Shown: in pieces, positions 9,744-17,467 of the stretch
Layout: the number at the start of each line of letters is the position of its first letter
Position numbering within the stretch: the stretch's first letter is position 1
DNA from: Candidatus Saccharimonadota bacterium
GTDB lineage: Bacteria > Patescibacteriota > Saccharimonadia > Saccharimonadales > UBA4665
Length of the DNA: 64,000 nt
NCBI GenBank assembly: GCA_029288365.1
Contig: JARIHI010000008.1
Coordinates: forward strand, 124,001 to 188,000
Direction of reading: 5' to 3'
Translations under genes and position numbers: made by a program
Notes under the pieces: model-generated
What the model saw: only the letters and a program-made list of their open reading frames with translations
Told to the model about the DNA's origin: nothing
The model's database searches: none

Positions 9744-10886
9744 TTAAGCGGCTAAACGAGCATCTGGTTGTATGGTTTTTGTCCGGCTTTTTGCAGCACG
9801 TGCTGCTTCTGCTGCGTGGAGTACGGCGTGAAAATCAACATCGTCAAACGATCCCTTAGGACCTCTTTCAGTAGCGAGTTCGTCAAGTCTTATAACTAAA
9901 TTACCTAACGTTCGTGGATCGCCAATATTAACGTGACGACCACCAACGAGCTCGAAACGGCTTCGTGGTCTCCTGGCAATGACTCGTTCATATTCGTGTA
10001 CTTGACCCCAGCCATCTTTTCGTAAGGCCCTTAGATGTATGGGTGTATCTTCCTCCATAGTAGCCAGTAAGCCGCCTGCCTGTCCATCCAAAAATGCCGG
10101 GATTTTAAACAATTCCTTTAAAATATGCTCGGGATCTGTATAGAATGTTGCTGCGTAGTGTTTCAGGGCACGGTCACGCGCGAGTACTCTCTTTAGGGCA
10201 ACTCCGCAAAGGGCAAAAGGTTCAATAATTGCTTGCCTACATACGTCTAAAAGTTCAGATCCTTCTATCGGCCTTTTGAAGGGCGGTGCTACGTAATCGC
10301 CATACACAAGTTTTTCGAGCCCAAATCCGACTCCGGCACCTTGCGATTCACCGATACCAATGCGGGCGTCTTCTCGCAGTCCTAACTGCTTTGTTTTGAG
10401 GTCGGCAATACGGTTTACGTCGTGGGCTATTTTGGGCAAGGTAACGCGTGAGGCTTGTGTCAATCTTTCACTCAATGATAAGTCTTCATTGACGATTTCG
10501 CCTACCGAACCAACCATAATTACCGGATAACCTAATTGCAGCATTGCTAAAAAGGTGTGCATATTATGGCCGCCTTTTGAAGAAGTGAGCCAGGCTGTCT
10601 TAAACACTATGGCCGTGTCACTCCGTTGATGTGCAGGCATGCCAGTAGTAACCGGGTACGTCGTGCCGTCCTGGAACGTTACAGCCTCTCTTGTTATCAG
10701 GCCTCTCGGATGCTCTTTTGCATAAATAAGGTCAACTTTTTCAATGTCCGCTCCTAAGAGTTCTTCAGGTATTTCCTCTCCGGTAAAAAAAACGCCCTCT
10801 GGCAGAGGACGAAGTGGCGTGACTGTAGCTTGCTCTATGTGAGAGCCTGGACTAGATTGGCTCGTTGATGTTTCTACAGCAGACAT
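9744..10886 (-). CDS. Unknown protein with alpha/beta-hydrolase-like motif, 380 aa
   Basis: I cannot assign a function. The 380-residue protein contains IGIGESQGAG, which fits the G-x-S-x-G nucleophile elbow of alpha/beta hydrolases. A preceding strand-turn segment (LGYPVIMVGSVGE) and a late GGRHVNIG could supply a catalytic His. The N-terminal 30 residues are Ser/Thr/Pro-rich and there is no clear signal peptide. Codon use resembles the neighbours. The gene converges with uvrB, with only 3 bp between stop codons. Confidence 0.7.
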   Translation of the reverse strand: MSAVETSTSQSSPGSHIEQATVTPLRPLPEGVFFTGEEIPEELLGADIEKVDLIYAKEHPRGLITREAVTFQDGTTYPVTTGMPAHQRSDTAIVFKTAWLTSSKGGHNMHTFLAMLQLGYPVIMVGSVGEIVNEDLSLSERLTQASRVTLPKIAHDVNRIADLKTKQLGLREDARIGIGESQGAGVGFGLEKLVYGDYVAPPFKRPIEGSELLDVCRQAIIEPFALCGVALKRVLARDRALKHYAATFYTDPEHILKELFKIPAFLDGQAGGLLATMEEDTPIHLRALRKDGWGQVHEYERVIARRPRSRFELVGGRHVNIGDPRTLGNLVIRLDELATERGPKGSFDDVDFHAVLHAAEAARAAKSRTKTIQPDARLAA

Positions 10887-10978
10887 TGCTTTTATAAATT
10901 ACTAACCCCACTTTTATGGTAGTCCTCGGTTAAGAAAAAGTAAAGAATTTTACACTTAAAGAGTAAGAAATATCACAC

Positions 10979-11542
10979 TTACCAGTTCTCAGAATTTTTT
11001 CCTTCGTCAAACCAAATGCGAGCACTAATGACATCGCAGCAATGTACCAAAGCTGCCAGCGGCTGCATGACACGTTTACCGCCAGGTTCATAATCATCTC
11101 CTTCACCGTGTACATATAAAAGGGCGTTAAACTCTTGGGCTGTAAGCTCGTAGTCATACTGTGTGGCGATAATCTCGCGCGTGTGGTGTATATAGTCTTT
11201 CTGATAGACGCCCTTGCTTTGCAATTGGTCATTGACCATACGATAGCGTTGCACCTTGTCAAAATCATGAAGAAAAATACAAAAAAGCGCCGAACTAAGG
11301 CTAAAATCAAGTGGACGGCGGATAGTAAGCTGATGGTATAAGCTAATTGCTATATTCATAGCCTCCTCAACGTGATTCACGTATCCACCTTGCCAAACTT
11401 GATGCTTACCTGCAGAGCCTGGAATAGAAAAAATAATATCCTTATAGTCTTCGCAAATTTTTTCGGCCACTTGCTTATGAGCTGGATTCATCAGGCTCAG
11501 CAATTCTACTAATGGTATTTTGGCCGGCAAATCGGATTTCAT
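10979..11542 (-). CDS. HD-domain-like metal-dependent phosphohydrolase
   Basis: This roughly 187-residue protein shows an HD superfamily pattern: His in GYVNHVEEAMN, the paired FLHDFDKV, a later His pair (YIHHT) and a final Asp in HCCDVISARIW. HD proteins are phosphohydrolases acting on nucleotides or other phosphates; the substrate here is unknown. I chose ATG 11542 because a small open frame (11702-11544) ends 1 nt before it, suggesting translational coupling; an in-frame ATG at 11599 is an alternative giving 206 aa. Confidence 0.7.
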   Translation of the reverse strand: MKSDLPAKIPLVELLSLMNPAHKQVAEKICEDYKDIIFSIPGSAGKHQVWQGGYVNHVEEAMNIAISLYHQLTIRRPLDFSLSSALFCIFLHDFDKVQRYRMVNDQLQSKGVYQKDYIHHTREIIATQYDYELTAQEFNALLYVHGEGDDYEPGGKRVMQPLAALVHCCDVISARIWFDEGKNSENW

Positions 11543-11543
11543 A

Positions 11544-11702
11544 TTATTGCAGTGATAACGAATCTTGGTTATAGCGCAATGTTTGCGTTCGACGCTCACC
11601 GCGATAACTGTTATAGGTTTTTGTAAGGTTTGCGGCGTGCAAAACTGTAGGGGCTTCCTCTAATATCTCCGTCGGTGTACGACCCAAATGTAAACCTGTC
11701 AT
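11544..11702 (-). CDS. Possible 52-aa small protein upstream of the HD gene
   Basis: This short frame runs from ATG 11702 to a TAA that ends 1 nt before the start of the HD-domain gene. A minus-strand CATAAT sits exactly 7 nt before the ATG, the same leaderless promoter spacing seen at recognised genes here. The product begins MTGLHLGRTPTEIL and contains VLHAANLTKTY, which loosely recalls the first strand of ABC ATPases, but it is far too short to be one. It could be a real small protein, a coupling leader peptide, or a gene remnant. Confidence 0.4.
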   Translation of the reverse strand: MTGLHLGRTPTEILEEAPTVLHAANLTKTYNSYRGERRTQTLRYNQDSLSLQ

Positions 11703-11829
11703 AGTGCTAATTATGTCATATATTTTTAGATATAAAAATTTTGACTACTTTGTGATAAGTTATGTGCCTAAAAGCAGATTAAACTATTCCCGCTTGGCCT
11801 GTAGTTCTGCTATGATTACTAAATAGACT

Positions 11830-12123
11830 ATGGCAAAACTGACACGAGATGATGTATTGAAATTGGCGAGGCTTGCTCGCATTGACCTGACAAACGAAGA
11901 AATCGCTGAATTTGAAGGCGAGTTCAATGAAATATTACAGTATGTTGAGCAATTGCAAGCAGTTGACGTTGAAGGATTTGCGCCAACGAGTCAAGTCACA
12001 GGCCTTATAAATATTACGCGTAAAGATGTTGAAAAAAACTATGGCTATACAGCCACAGAGCTGCTGAAAAATGCACCAAGCGTAAAAGACGGTCACATCC
12101 AAGTAAGGAAAATGATCGGATAA
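11830..12123 (+). CDS. gatC: Asp-tRNA(Asn)/Glu-tRNA(Gln) amidotransferase subunit C
   Basis: GatC stabilises the GatCAB amidotransferase, which converts mischarged Glu-tRNA(Gln) (and Asp-tRNA(Asn)) to the correct aminoacyl-tRNA. The 97 residues show the typical LARLARIDLTNEEIAEFE start and the C-terminal DGHIQVRKMIG. TATGAT at 11811-11816 precedes the ATG by 13 nt. gatA begins 2 bp downstream, and a membrane protein and gatB follow, making a four-gene operon. Confidence 0.93.
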   Translation: MAKLTRDDVLKLARLARIDLTNEEIAEFEGEFNEILQYVEQLQAVDVEGFAPTSQVTGLINITRKDVEKNYGYTATELLKNAPSVKDGHIQVRKMIG

Positions 12124-12125
12124 GT

Positions 12126-13547
12126 ATGGGTGTTTGGCAGCCGATAGCAGAAATTGCAGAGAAGGTTCAATCTGGAGAACTAAAAGCTCTTGAGCTTGTT
12201 GAGAAATCTCTCGGTATAATCACCGAGAAACAGGATTATCAAGCGGTTATTACTACTATAGAAAATCGTGCGAAGGCACGGGCACAGGCAATTGATGAGC
12301 AGGTCGCAAAAGGACAAAAAGTCGGCCAGTTAGCAGGCGTACCTTTTATCGCCAAAGACAACTTTTTGGTGTTTGGCGCAGAAACTACAGCGGCAAGTAA
12401 TATTTTAAAAGGTTTTGAAGCACCCTATCAAGCCACTGCAATTGAAAAGCTGGAAGCCGAAGGAGCAATTTGCATAGCAAAAGCTAACCTTGACGCATTT
12501 GCTCATGGGTCATCAACTGAAAATAGTGATTTTATGACGACTCACAATCCACACGACACTTCACGAGTACCAGGTGGCAGTTCTGGCGGCTCTGCTGCGG
12601 CTGTGGTGTTAGAAATGGCACCGTTTGCGCTCGGTACTGATACTGGTGGCTCTATTCGTTTGCCAGCAAGCTTTACAGGTTCGGTGGGCTATAAGCCAAC
12701 ATATGGCCTTGTTAGCCGAAGCGGAGTAATAGCTATGGCGAGTAGCACTGATGTAATTGGACCGCTTACTATGACTGTAGAGGACGCCGCTGTCGTGCTT
12801 GATGTTATGGCTGGTCGTGATGAGTTGGATAGCACTACCATTGAGCGTGAAAAAAGTTATCTACCCGTTTTATCTGATATAGCCGGTAAAAAAATAGGTG
12901 TTGTCAAAGAGTATATGGGCGAGGGGATAGAACCAGGCGTGCAACAACAGGTTGAAAACGCTATACAGAAATTGCGTGCGACAGGCGTAGATGTACAAGA
13001 AGTAAGTTTGCCTTCGTTGCCGTTAGCCTTAGCAGTGTATTATATTATTTGTCCAGCTGAAGTCAGCAGTAACCTTAGCAGATATGACGGCCAGCGTTAT
13101 GGCTATAGCTATACTGACGCTAAAGATTTAGAAGAAAGTTTTTCTAAAACCCGCTCCATTGGGTTTGGTAAAGAGGCAAAACGACGAATTATGCTGGGTA
13201 CGTACGTACTTTCCAGTGGTTATTATGATGCGTATTATAAGCGCGCCCAAACAGTGCGTACAAAGTTAATACATGAATTTGAGCGGGCTTTTAGTTCGGT
13301 TGACTTTTTGCTTGGGCCCACAGCGCCCACAACTGCGTTTAAGATTGGCGAAAATATTGATGATCCGCTTAAGATGTACCTCACAGATATCATGACAGTA
13401 GCTGCCAATCTAGTGGGAGCACCAGCAATTAGTATCCCAGTTGGCTTGAGTGATGGTTTGCCGGTGGGTCTACAACTTATCGCTGAACAAGGGCATGATG
13501 CAGCATTGCTTGGTTTTGCAAAAGCAACAGAAGGAGTAATGCGATGA
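12126..13547 (+). CDS. gatA: Asp-tRNA(Asn)/Glu-tRNA(Gln) amidotransferase subunit A
   Basis: GatA is the glutaminase/amidase subunit that releases ammonia for transamidation. The amidase signature is clear: a catalytic Lys in FIAKDNF, and GGSSGGSAAAV followed by GTDTGGSIRLPASF carrying the Ser-cisSer-Lys triad. Length (473 aa) is normal. The stop codon overlaps the start of the next gene by 4 bp (ATGA), so the downstream membrane protein is translationally coupled to it. Confidence 0.97.
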   Translation: MGVWQPIAEIAEKVQSGELKALELVEKSLGIITEKQDYQAVITTIENRAKARAQAIDEQVAKGQKVGQLAGVPFIAKDNFLVFGAETTAASNILKGFEAPYQATAIEKLEAEGAICIAKANLDAFAHGSSTENSDFMTTHNPHDTSRVPGGSSGGSAAAVVLEMAPFALGTDTGGSIRLPASFTGSVGYKPTYGLVSRSGVIAMASSTDVIGPLTMTVEDAAVVLDVMAGRDELDSTTIEREKSYLPVLSDIAGKKIGVVKEYMGEGIEPGVQQQVENAIQKLRATGVDVQEVSLPSLPLALAVYYIICPAEVSSNLSRYDGQRYGYSYTDAKDLEESFSKTRSIGFGKEAKRRIMLGTYVLSSGYYDAYYKRAQTVRTKLIHEFERAFSSVDFLLGPTAPTTAFKIGENIDDPLKMYLTDIMTVAANLVGAPAISIPVGLSDGLPVGLQLIAEQGHDAALLGFAKATEGVMR

Positions 13548-13966
13548 ACGGTGACTTATTATCAATTATCGTTGTAGCAGTTCTGTTTTTTGGAGCATTG
13601 TTGCTTGTGCTGGGCTTTGTGACGAGGCGTCGTAAAAAACCACTTAACACCACTGCTTTTACAGAAAAATGGAAAGAAGCCCAAAAGCTTTGCGCACAAA
13701 AAGAAACCTGGCCGCTAGCTGTTATCAATGCCGACAATATATTGGATGAAGCGTTGAAAAAATCTGGTTATCGGGGCAAAACAATGGGCGAACGGTTGGT
13801 GGCGGCCCAGCGTGATTTAAGTGATAATGATGGCGTATGGTACGGTCATAAATTACGCAATAAGCTAGTGCATGAATCAAATACTCGTCTTAAGGAAGTT
13901 GATGTCAAAGACGCGCTTATGGGCATTCGGCAAGCGTTGCGTGATCTGGGGGCACTGAAAAAATGA
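13544..13966 (+). CDS. Single-pass membrane protein of unknown function inside the gat operon
   Basis: This 140-residue protein has one N-terminal membrane segment (about residues 6-27), a basic RRRKK stop-transfer cluster, and a soluble cytoplasmic helical domain with AVINADNILDEAL, TMGERLVAAQ and HKLRNKLVHE. The pattern resembles conserved CPR hypothetical proteins, and the KLRNKLVHE part recalls HEPN or DUF4145-type helices, though I do not assign it to them. It overlaps gatA by 4 bp and gatB by 4 bp, so its synthesis is coupled to both. Confidence 0.85.
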   Translation: MNGDLLSIIVVAVLFFGALLLVLGFVTRRRKKPLNTTAFTEKWKEAQKLCAQKETWPLAVINADNILDEALKKSGYRGKTMGERLVAAQRDLSDNDGVWYGHKLRNKLVHESNTRLKEVDVKDALMGIRQALRDLGALKK

Positions 13967-15438
13967 TATCGCAAGAAGTACGTGATCAATACAAGATAAC
14001 CATTGGTATTGAGTGTCATGTGCAACTAAAAACTAGGACCAAACTGTTCTCGGCGATCAGTAACGATGCACGTGAAGCTGCTCCAAACACCCTAGTAAGT
14101 CATATTTGCTTTGGGTTACCCGGGGCATTGCCGGTTCTCAATGAAGCAGCGGTGCATTTAGCGATGCGTGCCGCGTTTGCTCTGGGCACTGAGCCGCAAA
14201 AGTTTAGTAAATTTGACCGCAAGCATTATTTTTATCCGGATCTACCAAAAGGCTATCAGATTACGCAGTTTGATCAACCGATCATTCTCAACGGCTTGAT
14301 TACGATTGATGTTGACGGTACAAAAAAACGGGTTGGTATTACTCGTGCTCATCTAGAAGAGGACGCAGGTAAAAGCATGCATCCTGCGGGCAAAGACTAT
14401 AGCCTGGTGGATTTAAACCGGGCTGGCACACCACTACTTGAAATTGTCAGTGAGCCGGAAATACATACGCCCGCTGAAGCTAAAGCTTATGCCCGTGAGC
14501 TGTACTTGCGCATGAAGTATGCCAACGTGTCTGATGCAAATTTGTACTACGGCAATATGCGTTTCGATGTAAACGTTAGCGTTAGTAAGACAGATGCTCT
14601 CGGTACGCGTACCGAGAGCAAAAATATTAACTCGTTTCGGGCAGTTGAAAAAGTAGTAGAATACGAGGCAAACCGGCAGATTGAAGAATTGGAAAAAGGC
14701 AACACAATTATTCAAGAGACAAGGGGTTGGGACGATGCCAAGCAACGTACTTTTAGCCAACGCAGTAAAGAAGAAGCTCATGATTATCGCTATTTTCCGG
14801 ATCCGGATCTGCCGCCAGTTGTGCTTGATGAAACTCACATTGCACAAGTAAAAGCCGAAATGCCAATCATGCCGGATGAGTGGCGTGATCGGCTTGCTAG
14901 CATGGGCTTAGACAATGCCCAAACCAATACACTACTTGATGCTGAAGTAGAAGAAGAGATATACAGTTACTTACCGCTTATTGAAGGGCATTTGGCTGAT
15001 AAAGATTTTGCAAAAACGCTTGCGAATTGGCTGGTCAATATCGAAATCCCGTTCCGGCGTGATAGTGAGGCGCCGAAATCCCTGAAAGACATTGAACGTT
15101 CAGAGTTATTCACAGCAGTATATAGGTTGGCTAAGGCTGGCAAACTCAGCTCAACTAACGCTAAAGCACTGATCCTTGATGTATTACAAGAAAGTGTATT
15201 GCCGGAAGATATTGAAAAGTTTGCTACTGAAAAGGGCTACATTCAAGTTTCTGACGAAGGTGAAATCGCTAAAATCGTAGCTCAAGTCATTGTCGATAAT
15301 GCTAGAGCCGCTGACGACGTACGAAATGGTGAAATGAAGGCCATCGGCTTTTTGGTCGGACAAGTTATGAAAGCCTCAAAAGGCAAAGCTAACCCTGGTC
15401 TTGCCCAAAAACTCCTCAAAAAGCAACTTGGTGTGTAG
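13963..15438 (+). CDS. gatB: Asp-tRNA(Asn)/Glu-tRNA(Gln) amidotransferase subunit B
   Basis: GatB binds the mischarged tRNA and carries out the kinase/transamidase step of GatCAB. The 491-residue protein has the IGIECHVQLKT start, the YFYPDLPKGYQI region and the ESKNINSFRAVEKV segment, followed by the C-terminal helical tail domain related to YqeY (VGQVMKASKGKANP). Length and domain order are normal. It completes the gatC-gatA-X-gatB operon. Confidence 0.97.
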   Translation: MISQEVRDQYKITIGIECHVQLKTRTKLFSAISNDAREAAPNTLVSHICFGLPGALPVLNEAAVHLAMRAAFALGTEPQKFSKFDRKHYFYPDLPKGYQITQFDQPIILNGLITIDVDGTKKRVGITRAHLEEDAGKSMHPAGKDYSLVDLNRAGTPLLEIVSEPEIHTPAEAKAYARELYLRMKYANVSDANLYYGNMRFDVNVSVSKTDALGTRTESKNINSFRAVEKVVEYEANRQIEELEKGNTIIQETRGWDDAKQRTFSQRSKEEAHDYRYFPDPDLPPVVLDETHIAQVKAEMPIMPDEWRDRLASMGLDNAQTNTLLDAEVEEEIYSYLPLIEGHLADKDFAKTLANWLVNIEIPFRRDSEAPKSLKDIERSELFTAVYRLAKAGKLSSTNAKALILDVLQESVLPEDIEKFATEKGYIQVSDEGEIAKIVAQVIVDNARAADDVRNGEMKAIGFLVGQVMKASKGKANPGLAQKLLKKQLGV

Positions 15439-15473
15439 CCAAATAATCTACACTTTTATATACTACTTACCAG

Positions 15474-16382
15474 ATGGCTGATAAAAATTACAAAAAGGTT
15501 CGGAAAGCGGTGATTGCTGCCGCCGGATTTGGTACGCGATTCTTGCCGCAAACAAAGGCTATGCCTAAAGAAATGCTGCCACTTGTTGATAAACCGATTA
15601 TCCAATATATTGTTGAAGAACTAGTAGACGCCGGCATAGAGGACATCATCATCGTGACGGGCTACCATAAACGGACTATTGAAGATCACTTTGATCAACC
15701 AAACCAAGATCTTTTAGCCAACTTATCAGCGGGAGGTGCCAAAAAACAAACACAAATTAGTCAAGTTAATGACATTGCTAACATGGCTAATTTTGCTTAT
15801 ATCCGCCAAAAGGGGCCTTATGGTAGTACTACGCCAATTGCCAACGCGTCCCATCTAATTGGAGACGAACCGTTTATTTATACTTTTGCCGATGATCTTA
15901 TATTGGGTACGCCGAATCATTTTAAGCAAATGATAGCTCTCTATGAGGAACTGGGGGGAGCTATTTTGCCATGTATTGAGCTAACGAAAGACGAAGAGTA
16001 TGAACGTTATGGTGTAATTGCGGGCGAACGAGTGCGTGACGACGTTATCAAGATGAGTCAGTTGGTAGAAAAACCAGGCAAAGCCAATGCGCCTTCAAAT
16101 TTTGCAAGTGTAGGCGGCTATTTATTAACGCCTGAAATCTTTCCATATATCGAAAGAGCGTGGGAAGGTTTTTCTGGAGAAGAGCTGTATATTACCACGT
16201 ACGTACTCGATCCAATGATACAGGACGGCCAAGAATTGTATGCATGCAAGATGAAAAACAGCAAATATCATGATACCGGCAACAAACTAGAGTACTTAAA
16301 GACTGTCGTTGATTGCGCGCTTAACACCGATGATATAAAAGAGGATTTCAGGACTTATTTAGAGTCGTTAATTAGACAGTAG
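15474..16382 (+). CDS. galU: UTP-glucose-1-phosphate uridylyltransferase
   Basis: This 302-residue nucleotidyltransferase makes UDP-glucose from UTP and glucose-1-phosphate, a precursor for surface glycans. The N-terminal AAGFGTRFLPQTKAMPKEM is the GalU nucleotide-binding motif with the activating Lys, and DKPIIQYIVEE follows as expected. YTFADDLILG holds the Mg-binding Asp residues. It starts 35 bp after gatB and ends shortly before a gene with its own leaderless-type promoter. Confidence 0.95.
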   Translation: MADKNYKKVRKAVIAAAGFGTRFLPQTKAMPKEMLPLVDKPIIQYIVEELVDAGIEDIIIVTGYHKRTIEDHFDQPNQDLLANLSAGGAKKQTQISQVNDIANMANFAYIRQKGPYGSTTPIANASHLIGDEPFIYTFADDLILGTPNHFKQMIALYEELGGAILPCIELTKDEEYERYGVIAGERVRDDVIKMSQLVEKPGKANAPSNFASVGGYLLTPEIFPYIERAWEGFSGEELYITTYVLDPMIQDGQELYACKMKNSKYHDTGNKLEYLKTVVDCALNTDDIKEDFRTYLESLIRQ

Positions 16383-16404
16383 TTTAAAGAGCTGTTAAAA
16401 ATGC

Positions 16405-16410
16405 TATAAT
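16405..16410 (+). promoter_or_regulatory. -10 element at leaderless spacing
   Basis: TATAAT lies 7 nt before the ATG at 16418. With the usual distance from the -10 to the transcription start, the start codon falls at or next to +1, and there is no Shine-Dalgarno sequence. Confidence 0.65.
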
Positions 16411-16417
16411 CAAGCGT

Positions 16418-16681
16418 ATGGACCAAGCTACTGAAATTTTAGTTATTATTACCTCTTCTGTACTTATACTATTTCTTCTGCTAACAATTACGTTATTACT
16501 CCAATTCATCTTTTTAATGAGAAAAATAAAAAAATTGGTTCATAAAGCTGAAAGTGTAGCGGACACTGTTGAAGCCGTCAGTGGAGCACTTGGTAAAGCA
16601 GCAATTCCAGCAGCACTTGGGAAAGTTCTGGGTAACTTTATAAGTTCTCTTACGAAAACCCAAAGTAAACGGAGGAAATAA
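16418..16681 (+). CDS. Small membrane-anchored protein, 87 aa
   Basis: The product has one long N-terminal hydrophobic segment (residues 7-33) followed by a basic RKIKKLVHK patch and an amphipathic Ala-rich tail. No enzyme motif is present. It lies 2 bp before a YtxH-type gene, followed 5 bp later by a DUF5665-type gene, so the three probably form an envelope or stress-related operon. The function is unknown. Confidence 0.8.
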   Translation: MDQATEILVIITSSVLILFLLLTITLLLQFIFLMRKIKKLVHKAESVADTVEAVSGALGKAAIPAALGKVLGNFISSLTKTQSKRRK

Positions 16682-16683
16682 GT

Positions 16684-17085
16684 ATGGATAAACGAACAGG
16701 ACGTTTTGCGTTAGGAGCACTGGTTGCAGCGGCGGTTGGCTACGCAGCTGGTGTATTAACAGCACCAAAAAGCGGCAAGGAAACGCGTAAGGACATTAAA
16801 GATGCTACCAATAAAAAAATCACCAAACTGGAGAAACAACTTAAGCAAAAACACACAGAACTAAATGGTTTACTTAAAAACGCTAATGAAAAAGTTATCA
16901 AAGCTAAGGGCTCGGCTAAAGAAGAGCTAAGTCAATTAGTTGCTAAAGCTACCGATGCGAAAGACAAAGTGCGTGTTGCCTTAAGTGGTGTGCGGGACGG
17001 CGAGTCATCGGACAAAGATTTGCAAAAGGCAATTGATGATGCTGAAAAATCTATAGAACGTCTAAAAACTTTTATGAAAAAATAA
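16684..17085 (+). CDS. YtxH-domain protein
   Basis: This 133-residue protein has an N-terminal glycine/alanine-rich membrane segment (FALGALVAAAVGYAAGVLTAP) followed by KSGKETRKDI, the pattern of YtxH/gas-vesicle-type proteins linked with envelope stress in Firmicutes. The rest is a Lys/Glu/Ala-rich helix likely to form a coiled coil. It lies in a three-gene cluster of small membrane proteins. Its biochemical role is not known. Confidence 0.8.
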   Translation: MDKRTGRFALGALVAAAVGYAAGVLTAPKSGKETRKDIKDATNKKITKLEKQLKQKHTELNGLLKNANEKVIKAKGSAKEELSQLVAKATDAKDKVRVALSGVRDGESSDKDLQKAIDDAEKSIERLKTFMKK

Positions 17086-17090
17086 ACAAA

Positions 17091-17384
17091 ATGTTTCCTT
17101 TTAGTAAGAAAAAAACAGCACCAAAAAAAGATAAGACACCGGCAGAGTACGAGCGGATGGGTCGCCAAATTGAGTCGCTATACCATAGCGTTTATCCAGA
17201 CAGACTAACATTTTATAAAATGGCGCTTTTACGAGGAGTGCTAGGTGGTGTAGGCGGCGTGATCGGCGCTACGGTGGTTATAGCTTTGCTGTTGTGGTTG
17301 TTATCATTGTTTGATAGCGTACCGTTTATTGGTCACTTTGTAGACACGGTTAAAAATACTATAGAGAGCGGAACACAAAACTAA
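17091..17384 (+). CDS. DUF5665-like small membrane protein
   Basis: The 97-residue protein has a basic cytoplasmic N-terminus, the segment ESLYHSVYPDRLTFYKMALLRG, and one long Gly/Val-rich membrane helix (LGGVGGVIGATVVIALLLWLL) ending near FDSVPFIG. That layout matches DUF5665 proteins, which are common in Gram-positive bacteria and CPR. No function is established. It is the last gene before the dnaE promoter. Confidence 0.75.
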   Translation: MFPFSKKKTAPKKDKTPAEYERMGRQIESLYHSVYPDRLTFYKMALLRGVLGGVGGVIGATVVIALLLWLLSLFDSVPFIGHFVDTVKNTIESGTQN

Positions 17385-17467
17385 TTTTTGTTGTAAAACA
17401 CGCTATCGGTATAGCTCTGGGGGCGTAAGCGCTTTATAATGAATACTTAAGTAAGAGGGTAGTATTG

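Noticed and set aside
11544-11702. ABC transporter ATPase remnant (VLHAANLTKTY)
   Set aside because: The similarity is limited to a few residues, with no Walker A or signature anywhere nearby; kept only as a possible small protein.
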